Below, piece after piece: positions 1 to 5,967 of a stretch of DNA of 5,967 nucleotides; the stretch's first letter is position 1; every line of letters starts with the position of its first letter. The notes below the pieces were generated by a model that was not told the DNA's origin, did no database searches, and saw nothing but the letters and a program-made list of their open reading frames with translations. The DNA is from an uncultured Gammaproteobacteria bacterium (lineage in GTDB: Bacteria; Pseudomonadota; Gammaproteobacteria; Halothiobacillales; Halothiobacillaceae): the NCBI GenBank assembly GCA_938004235.1, contig CALKWL010000214.1, positions 1 to 5,967 on the forward strand, given 5' to 3'. The translations under genes and the position numbers were made by a program.

Positions 1-48
1 CGACCACCGAGATCTACACTCTTTCCCTACACGACGCTCTTCCGATCT
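1..48 (+). other. Illumina P5/TruSeq universal adapter (contamination)
   Basis: These 48 bases match, without a mismatch that I can see, the 3' part of the Illumina P5/TruSeq universal adapter, from CGACCACCGAG through the GCTCTTCCGATCT end that joins the insert. This is library sequence, not genome. The assembly was extended by untrimmed reads, so genomic sequence starts at about base 49. The 48 bases between it and the hemN start are the only upstream DNA available, and no convincing promoter or Shine-Dalgarno site is visible in them. Confidence 0.97.
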
Positions 49-96
49 GTAGCTAGTATCGCCACCATCCCTTTTTCAAATACAACGACCACCTCC

Positions 97-1491
97 ATGA
101 ACCAAGACCTCATTTTCGACGCTGAACTGATCCAACGCTACGACACCGCCGGCCCGCGCTACACCTCCTACCCCACCGCCGTGCAATTCACCGACCAGTT
201 CGGCGAAGCGCAATACCGCGAAGCGCTCGCCCGAAGCCAGACCCAAGCGCATGTCACGGGCGGCGCCATCTCGCTCTACTTCCACATCCCGTTTTGCGAC
301 ACCGTCTGCTACTACTGCGCCTGCAACAAGATCGTCACCAAAGACCGCTCGCGCTCCGAGCCTTATTTGACCCTGCTCGAAAAGGAAATGGACCTGGTGG
401 CGCGCGAAGTCAGCAAGGATCGCATCGTCGACCAACTGCACTGGGGCGGCGGCACGCCCACCTTCCTCAACCACGCCGAAATGACCCGCCTGATGGACAG
501 CACGCACCGCCATTTCACCCTGCGCGACGACGACACCGGCGAATACTCCATCGAAATCGACCCGCGCGAAGCCGATGCAGCCGGCATCAAACTGCTGCGC
601 CAACTCGGCTTCAACCGCATCAGCCTTGGCGTGCAAGACTTCGACCCCGCCGTGCAAAAAGCCGTCAACCGCATCCAGTCCGCCGAAGAAACCTTCGCCG
701 TGCTCGATGCCGCCCGTGCCGAAGGCTTCCACTCGGTCAGCATGGACCTGATCTACGGCCTGCCGCTGCAAACCGTGGACAGCTTCCTCAAAACCCTGGA
801 TCGCGTACTGGAAACCCGCCCGAATCGCCTGTCGATGTTCAACTACGCCCACCTGCCCACCCGTTTCAAACCGCAACGCCGCATCAATGAAGCCGACATG
901 CCCGCCCCGGCGCAAAAACTCGCCATCCTGCAAGCCAGCATCGAACACCTCACCGCCGCCGGCTACGTCTTCATCGGCATGGATCACTTCGCCCTGCCCA
1001 ACGACAGCCTGGCCGTCGCGCAGAGACTAGGCAGCCTGCACCGCAATTTTCAGGGCTACACCACCCACGCCGAATGCGACCTTTTGGCCTTCGGCGTGTC
1101 CTCCATCAGCCAAGTGGCAGGCTGCACCAGTCAGAACGTCAAAGAGATGGAACCCTACGCCGCCGCACTGAATGAAGGCCGCCTGCCCATCGAACGCGGC
1201 CTGTGCATGACCAGGGATGACGAAATCCGCCGCGCCGTCATCATGCAGCTTATCTGCCAATTCAGCCTCGATTACGCTCAATTCAGCCTTGAGCACGGCA
1301 TCAACTTCAGCGACTACTTCGCCGAAAGCCTGCCCCGCCTGCAACCGATGATCGCCGACGGCCTGATCGAAATGGACAACCACCACATCCGCGTCCTGCC
1401 GCGTGGCCGCCTGCTGATCCGTAATGTGTGTATGCCGTTCGATGGCTATTTGGGCGGGGATAAGGCGCAACGGTTTTCGAAGGTGATTTGA
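97..1491 (+). CDS. hemN: Oxygen-independent coproporphyrinogen III oxidase (radical SAM), complete
   Basis: HemN carries out the oxygen-independent oxidative decarboxylation of coproporphyrinogen III to protoporphyrinogen IX, a cytoplasmic step of heme synthesis under low oxygen. The 464-residue length is close to the E. coli enzyme. The radical SAM cluster motif is seen as C67-x3-C71-x2-C74, followed by C76, inside the block YFHIPFCDTVCYYCACNK. Tyr61, six residues before the first cysteine, matches the SAM-contacting tyrosine of E. coli HemN. The glycine motif GGGTP is at 117-121. Other HemN-specific blocks are IEIDPRE (152-158), NRISLGVQDF (173-182), MDLIYGLP (216-223), FNYAHLP (248-254), FIGMDHFA (292-299) and HRNFQGYTT (315-323). 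The C-terminal end GRLLIRN...FSKVI is the usual one, so the gene is complete. ATG 97 is the natural start by family alignment, but no clear ribosome site precedes it. Fnr-type control would be typical but cannot be judged because upstream DNA is lost at the adapter. Confidence 0.97.
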   Translation: MNQDLIFDAELIQRYDTAGPRYTSYPTAVQFTDQFGEAQYREALARSQTQAHVTGGAISLYFHIPFCDTVCYYCACNKIVTKDRSRSEPYLTLLEKEMDLVAREVSKDRIVDQLHWGGGTPTFLNHAEMTRLMDSTHRHFTLRDDDTGEYSIEIDPREADAAGIKLLRQLGFNRISLGVQDFDPAVQKAVNRIQSAEETFAVLDAARAEGFHSVSMDLIYGLPLQTVDSFLKTLDRVLETRPNRLSMFNYAHLPTRFKPQRRINEADMPAPAQKLAILQASIEHLTAAGYVFIGMDHFALPNDSLAVAQRLGSLHRNFQGYTTHAECDLLAFGVSSISQVAGCTSQNVKEMEPYAAALNEGRLPIERGLCMTRDDEIRRAVIMQLICQFSLDYAQFSLEHGINFSDYFAESLPRLQPMIADGLIEMDNHHIRVLPRGRLLIRNVCMPFDGYLGGDKAQRFSKVI

Positions 1492-1495
1492 CACC

Positions 1496-1765
1496 ATGAA
1501 CGCCGAAACACTCGACAAGCAGTTTGATGAAGGCGCCGACATCATCGACGCTCTGGACTTATCCAAGGCAAAGCGCACTTTGCTCGCGTAAAAGCGTGTC
1601 AATGTCGATTTTCCAACATGGATGATCGACTCATTGGCTCAAGAAGCGGCAAGGCTAAGCGTAACCCGCCCATCCATCATCAAAGTGTGGCTCGCCGAGC
1701 GTCTTGAAAGCACTGCCGCGAACTTGCCACCCCAACAGGAAAAATCGAGAACAAGGCAAGGTTAA
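1496..1765 (+). pseudogene. Ribbon-helix-helix (CopG/BrnA-like) antitoxin interrupted by an in-frame TAA
   Basis: An 89-codon frame starts 4 bases after the hemN stop and is broken by TAA at 1589-1591 (codon 32). The first part reads MNAETLDKQFDEGADIIDAL followed by DLSKAKR, typical of the N-terminal arm of CopG/BrnA-like antitoxins of type II toxin-antitoxin pairs. After the stop the same frame continues with KRVNVDFPTWMIDSLAQEA and then LSVTRPSIIKVWLAERLE, which is the beta strand plus two helices of a ribbon-helix-helix DNA-binding domain. From memory, family members often have Gln at the interrupted position, so a single CAA-to-TAA change would explain it; this is inference. An AAGGTG about 11 bases before ATG could serve as ribosome site. 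BrnA-type antitoxins normally follow a brnT toxin gene; here hemN lies upstream and no toxin is visible on either side. The options are an orphan decaying antitoxin, a sequencing error or, less likely, restart at ATG 1622. Confidence 0.8.
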
Positions 1766-1774
1766 TTTATAAAC

Positions 1775-1803
1775 TTGCCATAGTCTGCGCCATGCGCTAT
1801 ACG
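1775..1803 (+). promoter_or_regulatory. Putative sigma70-type promoter for the exported-protein gene
   Basis: TTGCCA (1775-1780) and TATACG (1798-1803) are separated by exactly 17 bases and resemble the -35 TTGACA and -10 TATAAT boxes. They lie about 120 bases before the ATG at 1926, in a locally AT-rich gap after the antitoxin remnant. Transcription from here would give a leader of roughly 115 bases. This is a pattern match only. Confidence 0.45.
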
Positions 1804-1852
1804 AAATTGGCTTGGTGTAACTACTCTAAGGCAATTACATTCCAGCGTATCG

Positions 1853-1888
1853 TGCCTCAGCACCCGACTGGAGCGGTCTGACGGGGCA
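1853..1888 (+). promoter_or_regulatory. Imperfect hairpin in the leader of the exported-protein gene
   Basis: TGCC (1853-1856) pairs with GGCA (1885-1888), TCAG (1857-1860) with CTGA, and CCG with CGG around a loop ACTGGAG, with small bulges between. A run of seven T follows only at 1906-1912, too far away for an ordinary intrinsic terminator. It may be a weak leader structure or chance. It matches no riboswitch class that I recognise. Confidence 0.2.
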
Positions 1889-1914
1889 TATCTTGGTTCT
1901 TGTGATTTTTTTGC

Positions 1915-1919
1915 AGGGG
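1915..1919 (+). promoter_or_regulatory. Shine-Dalgarno site for the exported-protein gene
   Basis: AGGGG, within GCAGGGGTGAAAC, ends six bases before ATG 1926. It is a good purine-rich site at normal spacing and supports this start rather than the internal ATG codons at residues 26 and 32. Confidence 0.65.
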
Positions 1920-1925
1920 TGAAAC

Positions 1926-2690
1926 ATGAAACGGATTAAAAAACCGGGTAGATGCTTTAAATTGAAATTGACACGATTGCTTGTTTCTCTGGGCGTGATA
2001 ATGGCCTCATCCTCTGTCATGGCTAGCAACTATGGCGGAAAGGAGTCCGCACTACCCATGGCTACCGGCTCGAACTTCATTGTAACTGGAGAGCAAATCA
2101 CTTCTCGTGATCAAAGCTGCACTAGGGTTTGGGTCAACATCAAGGGTATGGTTACAGGTGACAGCGATGACGGTGGTGGATTAGACAATGTCATTTTCGA
2201 GATATGGGATGACGGCGCCTTGAAGGATTCCAAAACTGTGTCCGTTCCCGTGAACTCCACCGTGCCAGTTGATGTCACCCTAGGATTCGATGGTCAGTAC
2301 CAGCAAGGTGCTAGTGGTATAGGTGTCGTTGGGATCGAGGTTGGTCTTGTTTTGGATCCTTTCTACCCCACTGAAAAAGTTGGTTCATGCTCGAAGATCG
2401 CGGCGAAGTGTTGGGTTACTCCATCCTTTGTCAAGCCGGGTGAAACTGTCACGTTTGGCGCGGAGTTTCCAGATGGTGCCAGCTTAGTTAGTGCATATAT
2501 TAACGACAGTAAAATCGTCGATATGACTGACGTGGATGGCGATCATATCTTCGAAGGAGAGTGGAAAGTTCCAACCACTGCGCTCCCGGGTTGGAATCGT
2601 AAAATGTCTATCAAAGGCATCACCGAACAAGGCCCAGTGTGGTGCTTGGGTGTAAACGTCGAGAGAGGATCTGGTCTTCCACCGTTTTAG
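1926..2690 (+). CDS. Exported protein of unknown function with Ig-like C-terminal region
   Basis: I do not recognise this 254-residue protein as a named family. It starts with a basic N-region (MKRIKKPGRCFKLKLTR), a hydrophobic core (LLVSLGVIM) and SSSVMA|SN, a good signal peptidase I site after Ala33, so export through Sec is likely. The mature part has four cysteines (C65, C155, C162, C240), enough for two disulfides, and no further membrane span. Residues about 50-150 are rich in alternating Val/Thr/Gly and look like beta strands. Residues about 163-245, beginning WVTPSFVKPGETVTFGAEF and containing DVDGDHIFEGEWKVP (202-216), resemble bacterial Ig-like/beta-sandwich modules in which a D-x-D-G-D turn precedes the final strands; the comparison is inference. 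There is no sorting motif and no catalytic motif. Base composition is visibly more AT-rich than hemN or panB, with TTA, ATA, AGA and AGG codons, suggesting acquisition by transfer. It has its own promoter-like site and no gene partner. Confidence 0.8.
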   Translation: MKRIKKPGRCFKLKLTRLLVSLGVIMASSSVMASNYGGKESALPMATGSNFIVTGEQITSRDQSCTRVWVNIKGMVTGDSDDGGGLDNVIFEIWDDGALKDSKTVSVPVNSTVPVDVTLGFDGQYQQGASGIGVVGIEVGLVLDPFYPTEKVGSCSKIAAKCWVTPSFVKPGETVTFGAEFPDGASLVSAYINDSKIVDMTDVDGDHIFEGEWKVPTTALPGWNRKMSIKGITEQGPVWCLGVNVERGSGLPPF

Positions 2691-2721
2691 TTCAATCGGA
2701 GAGTAGATGGGTACATAGATG

Positions 2722-2736
2722 TCAAGCTCAGCTTGA
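2722..2736. repeat. Short perfect palindrome after the exported-protein gene
   Basis: TCAAGCT (2722-2728) and AGCTTGA (2730-2736) are perfect inverted copies around a single base. The overlapping pairing GCTCA/TGAGC (2726-2738) with a three-base loop is sterically better. No T-run follows, so a terminator is only weakly supported even though it lies about 30 bases after the stop codon. Otherwise 2691-2804 holds nothing that I can identify. Confidence 0.35.
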
Positions 2737-2804
2737 GCATAAGTTTCCTACACAAACGAATCGAGGCCTTTTGTCTGCCACACCCTCTGGCCTGCATAGC
2801 CCGC

Positions 2805-2887
2805 GTAGGGCGGAATAGCGCAAGGTATTCCGCCGGGTGTAGCGTCGACTCTCATTCGGCGCATTACGCTGCGCTAATGCGCCCTAC
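2805..2887. repeat. 83-bp double-hairpin palindromic element bounded by GTAGGGCG/CGCCCTAC
   Basis: The element opens with GTAGGGCG and closes with CGCCCTAC. The left arm is a perfect 9-bp stem, GGCGGAATA (2809-2817) with TATTCCGCC (2826-2834), around an 8-base loop. The right arm is a second perfect 9-bp stem, GGCGCATTA (2858-2866) with TAATGCGCC (2875-2883), around CGCTGCGC. The reverse complement of the right arm aligns with the left arm over about 30 bases with a few changes, so the whole is an inverted pair of related hairpins. GTAGGG-bounded palindromes of this kind are common intergenic repeats in proteobacteria and look like REP or MITE-type elements moved by a transposase in trans. 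It encodes no protein. Confidence 0.75.
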
Positions 2888-2943
2888 CAAACTGCTGAGA
2901 CCAATGAGGTCAGGCTCACTGTTGTCCCAGATAATTTTGATCG

Positions 2944-2965
2944 TTTCCACGCTCCAGCGTGGGAA
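2944..2965. repeat. Palindrome (10-bp stem) abutting the IS end
   Basis: TTTCCACGCT (2944-2953) pairs with AGCGTGGGAA (2956-2965) around CC, with one G-T wobble. It resembles the dispersed TTCCCACGCTCCAGCGTGGGAA-type palindromes of many proteobacterial genomes. Its last base is directly followed by the first base of the IS inverted repeat, so it may have been the insertion target. Confidence 0.6.
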
Positions 2966-2992
2966 TGAACCGCCCCGGTTTTCGCGGAGGCT
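2966..2992. repeat. Right terminal inverted repeat of the IS remnant
   Basis: The 27 bases start TGAACCGCCCCGG and end CGCGGAGGCT, the pattern of IS51-group tips of the IS3 family (for example IS629, recalled as TGAACCGCCCCGGG then a GGAG-containing stretch). It lies 7 bases beyond the transposase stop, the usual arrangement for an IS3 right end. The partner repeat is not in the window. Confidence 0.75.
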
Positions 2993-3299
2993 ATTGGGTT
3001 CAGGTACACACTGACAATTCAGCGCTCTCGGCAAGTTGCCTGTAGTCGTTTGCCTCAGCTTCAGCGGGTGGGATATAGCCAATGGGTTCAAGCAGGCGGT
3101 GGTGATTGAACCATGCCACCCATTCCAGCGTGGCCAGCTCCAGGGATTCCCGCGTTTTCCATGGGCCGCGCCGATGGATGGGTTCGGCCTTGTACAGCCC
3201 GTTGATCGTCTCCGCCAGTGCATTGTCGTAGCTGTCGCCCTTGCTTCCGACGGAGGGTTCAACACCCGCCTCGGCTAGGCGCTCGCTGTAGCATTCGAT
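2966..3299 (-). mobile_element. Truncated IS3-family (IS51-group-like) insertion sequence, right end only
   Basis: The element keeps its right terminal inverted repeat (2966-2992) and the 3' part of the orfB transposase, read toward the left. The left end, orfA and most of orfB are missing; recognisable homology stops near 3290-3300, about 80 bases from the end of panB. The tip sequence TGAACCGCCCCGG resembles that of IS629 and relatives, which fits the transposase family. Since the catalytic core is lost, the copy cannot move by itself. No target duplication can be identified because only one end remains. Confidence 0.85.
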
Positions 3300-3347
3300 G
3301 ACACTGAAGCCCGGCGGCCGGTCATCTAGCCCGTGCCGGGTTCTCAC
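3000..3347 (-). pseudogene. IS3-family transposase OrfB, C-terminal fragment
   Basis: The readable frame of 115 residues matches the end of IS3-family DDE transposases (integrase core, C-terminal rve_3 part). From about residue 20 it has YSERLAEAGVEPSVGS, then GDSYDNALAETINGLYKAE (37-55) with Glu46 as the last acid of the DDE triad, followed by IHRRGPWKTRESLELATLEW, WFNHHRLLEPIGYIPPAEAE and YRQLAE. The two catalytic aspartates and the whole N-terminal half are absent. Residues 1-19 (MRTRHGLDDRPPGFSVIE) do not look like transposase and are probably flanking DNA read through, so the ATG at 3347 is not a real start. Normally OrfAB is made by programmed -1 frameshifting; none of that region is left. 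Confidence 0.88.
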
Positions 3348-3354
3348 ATGAAAT

Positions 3355-3367
3355 CAGCCCCAGGCTG
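3355..3367 (-). terminator. Weak candidate terminator hairpin after panB
   Basis: Nine bases past the panB stop, CAGCC and GGCTG form a perfect 5-bp stem with a 3-base loop, followed in the minus direction by ATTTCAT. The T-run is poor and the stem short. The stretch between panB and the IS remnant (about 3300-3376) also has the GC-rich pairs CCGG/CCGG and AGCCCG/CGGGTT, but no gene. Confidence 0.25.
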
Positions 3368-3376
3368 CATCAATCG

Positions 3377-4195
3377 CTAAAAACACTGCGCCGCCTGTGG
3401 AAAACGCCCGGTGCGCACATCATCAACAAACGCGGCAATTGCCTGACGCGCGGCGCCGTGCTGCTGCGTATAGTCCAACGCAAAACGCGGGATCTGGGCG
3501 CTCAAACCCAGGACATCGGTGCTGACCAGGACTTGTCCGTCGCAGGCTGCGCCGGCGCCAATGCCGATGACCGGGATGCTCAGCACGGCCTGAACCCGTC
3601 CGGCCAGCGTGCTGGGAATACACTCCAAAATCAGCAGATCCGCCCCGGCGGCTTGCAGAGCCTCGGCATCACGCAGCAAGGTTTCCGCGGCCTGCGCCTC
3701 GCGCCCCTGTACCTTGTATCCGCCGAGTTTGTGCACCGACTGCGGCGTCAGTCCAAGGTGAGCGCACACCGGGATTCCCTGCGCGGCCAGTGCCTGAACT
3801 GTTGCTGCCTGAGCTGCGCCGCCCTCCAGTTTGACCATCTGCGCACCGCCTTCTTTCATCAGACGCGCGGCGCTGTGCAAAGCCTGATCGACATTGGCAT
3901 AGCTCATGAAGGGCAGGTCAACCAGCAACAGCGGCTTGCGCCCGCCAGCCTGCGCCATGCCGCGCGCCACGCAGCGGCTGTGATAGATCATCTCATCTAG
4001 CGTGACCGGCAAGGTGGTGTCATGCCCCTGCACGACCATACCCAAGGAATCGCCGACCAGAATGAGCTCTACCCCGGCTTCACCCAATAGCCGCGCCACG
4101 GCGGCATCGTAGGCGGTCAGACAGGTGATACGCTCGCCGCGCGTTTTCATTGCGGCCAGCGTGGTGATGGAAACCGGGCGTGGTGCGTTACTCAT
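3377..4195 (-). CDS. panB: 3-methyl-2-oxobutanoate hydroxymethyltransferase (ketopantoate hydroxymethyltransferase)
   Basis: PanB transfers a hydroxymethyl group from 5,10-methylenetetrahydrofolate to 2-oxoisovalerate to make ketopantoate, the first committed step toward pantothenate and coenzyme A. At 272 residues it is slightly longer than the 264-residue E. coli enzyme and is complete. Visible family blocks are TAYDAAVARL (27-36), ILVGDSLGMVVQGHDTTLPV (45-64) with metal-binding Asp49, LLVDLPFMSY (90-99) with metal-binding Asp93, MVKLEGG (120-126) with Lys122, PVCAHLGLTPQSV (142-154), GGYKVQGR (158-165), ILECIP (189-194) with catalytic Glu191, and PVIGIGAGAACDGQVLV (208-224). The start overlaps the folK stop in an ATGA arrangement, and AGAGG six bases upstream is a good ribosome site. 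It is the last gene of the pcnB-folK-panB run, probably co-transcribed and translationally coupled. The panC gene often found next is absent here. Confidence 0.97.
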   Translation of the reverse strand: MSNAPRPVSITTLAAMKTRGERITCLTAYDAAVARLLGEAGVELILVGDSLGMVVQGHDTTLPVTLDEMIYHSRCVARGMAQAGGRKPLLLVDLPFMSYANVDQALHSAARLMKEGGAQMVKLEGGAAQAATVQALAAQGIPVCAHLGLTPQSVHKLGGYKVQGREAQAAETLLRDAEALQAAGADLLILECIPSTLAGRVQAVLSIPVIGIGAGAACDGQVLVSTDVLGLSAQIPRFALDYTQQHGAARQAIAAFVDDVRTGRFPQAAQCF

Positions 4196-4706
4196 CTCTT
4201 ACCTCTGGTCGATTGCTCCTCGTCGATTAATTTACACACATCCGCCGCTCGCGCCGCCAGCAAATCCGCCAAAGCTCCCTGACCGGGAATTTGCACCTCG
4301 GGCGCCAGTTCAGCCAGCGGCCGCAACACAAACGCCCGCGCGGCGATGCCGGGATGCGGAAGCTGCAAAGCGGCGCTATCCAGACGCAGCTCAGCATACA
4401 GCAACAGATCAAGATCAATGACGCGCTCACCCCAATGTCGGGTACGCACCCGTCCCTGCGCCTGCTCGATCTCATGCAGCGCCTCAAGCAGCGCCAGTGG
4501 CGCAAGCCGGGTTTCCAGCTCTGCCACGGCGTTCACATAATCCGGCTGATCGCTCGGCCCCATGGGGGGGCTGAGATACAGGCGCGAGCGCGCCCGCACC
4601 CGGCTGTGCGGCAAGCCGTCGAGCGCCGCCATGGCGCGCTCGACCTGCGCGATCGGGTCGTCAAGATTGCTGCCCAGGCCGACGTAGGCGCGCGCCGGGC
4701 TTTGGT

Positions 4707-4728
<22 letters not shown>
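4192..4728 (-). CDS. folK: 2-amino-4-hydroxy-6-hydroxymethyldihydropteridine pyrophosphokinase (HPPK)
   Basis: FolK moves pyrophosphate from ATP to 6-hydroxymethyl-7,8-dihydropterin, the step before dihydropteroate synthase in folate synthesis. The 178-residue protein is of normal family size. The motifs run AYVGLGSNLDDP (14-25), LYLSPPMGPSDQPDYVNAV (50-68), then GRVRTRHWGERVIDLDLLLY (92-111) with the magnesium-binding Asp105 and Asp107, and HPGIAARAFVLRPLAELAPE (125-144). The start lies 22 bases inside the end of pcnB and the stop overlaps the panB start, so all three genes are probably coupled. The Shine-Dalgarno sequence is weak (AGAAG before ACCGCC), which fits coupling to upstream translation. 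About 13 residues precede the YVGLGSN strand, somewhat more than in E. coli, but no better start is seen. PanB uses a folate cofactor, so the pairing with folK makes metabolic sense. Confidence 0.96.
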
Positions 4729-5912
<1,184 letters not shown>

Positions 5913-5967
5913 AGATCGGAAGAGCGTCGTGTAGGGAAAGAGTGTAGATATCGGGGGTCGCAGGATC
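5913..5967 (-). other. Reverse complement of the Illumina P5/TruSeq adapter (contamination)
   Basis: From AGATCGGAAGAGCGTCGTGT onward these 55 bases are the reverse complement of the same adapter as at the left end. The first 37 bases match. Four mismatches follow, at 5950, 5955, 5962 and 5964, as expected from low-quality read ends. It truncates pcnB artificially at 5912, so the missing pcnB 5' end is an assembly effect and not a biological deletion. Confidence 0.97.

Noticed and set aside
76..987. 303-codon minus-strand open frame opposite hemN
   Set aside because: It is an antisense shadow of the high-GC hemN gene; the product is a low-complexity Gly/Val/Ala/Asp sequence with no motif, while the plus strand is unmistakably HemN.
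97..1765. A hemN-antitoxin functional system
   Set aside because: The 4-base spacing is suggestive, but the antitoxin frame is interrupted and HemN is a complete ordinary enzyme; adjacency alone does not support a joint role.
1853..1912. Known riboswitch or classical terminator before the exported-protein gene
   Set aside because: The hairpin is imperfect, the T-run lies about 18 bases away, and no conserved core of any riboswitch class that I know is visible.
2733..3014. 93-codon plus-strand open frame
   Set aside because: It runs through the twin-hairpin element, the palindrome and the IS inverted repeat, so it is a chance frame in non-coding repeats.
2864..3265. 133-codon minus-strand open frame overlapping the transposase
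   Set aside because: It is out of frame with the transposase residues that match IS3-family proteins, and its end crosses the IS terminal repeat.

Overview
The window is a bacterial contig, most likely from a high-GC gammaproteobacterium. The support is an E. coli-type HemN, the gene order pcnB-folK-panB, GTAGGG-bounded palindromic repeats and an IS3-family (IS51-group-like) insertion sequence remnant. The species cannot be named from sequence alone. Both ends are not biological: bases 1-48 and 5913-5967 are Illumina adapter sequence, on the left in forward orientation and on the right as an error-bearing reverse complement. The usable genomic sequence is therefore about 49-5912.

Left block (97-1491, plus strand): a complete hemN, the oxygen-independent coproporphyrinogen III oxidase of anaerobic heme synthesis. 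Four bases after its stop lies a small ribbon-helix-helix (CopG/BrnA-like) antitoxin reading frame. It is interrupted by an in-frame TAA at codon 32 and has no visible toxin partner.

Middle block (about 1766-3376): an accessory-looking stretch. A sigma70-like promoter and a Shine-Dalgarno site precede a visibly more AT-rich gene for an exported protein of unknown function, with a signal peptide, four cysteines and a C-terminal Ig-like region. Next come a short palindrome, an 83-bp element made of two hairpins bounded by GTAGGGCG/CGCCCTAC, a 10-bp-stem palindrome, and the right end of an IS element. The IS begins at the base directly after the second palindrome. Its transposase keeps only the C-terminal part.

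Right block (5912-3377, minus strand): three tightly overlapping genes read as an operon, in order pcnB (poly(A) polymerase, 5' end lost at the adapter), folK (folate synthesis) and panB (pantothenate synthesis). The panC gene that often follows panB is not there; the IS remnant occupies that place. PcnB carries an unusual C-terminal extension with a Glu-His/Glu-Gln dipeptide tract encoded by a 90-bp hexanucleotide microsatellite.

No complete new multi-gene system is evident. The points most worth following are the PcnB tail, the broken antitoxin, the exported protein and the stacked repeats beside the IS.
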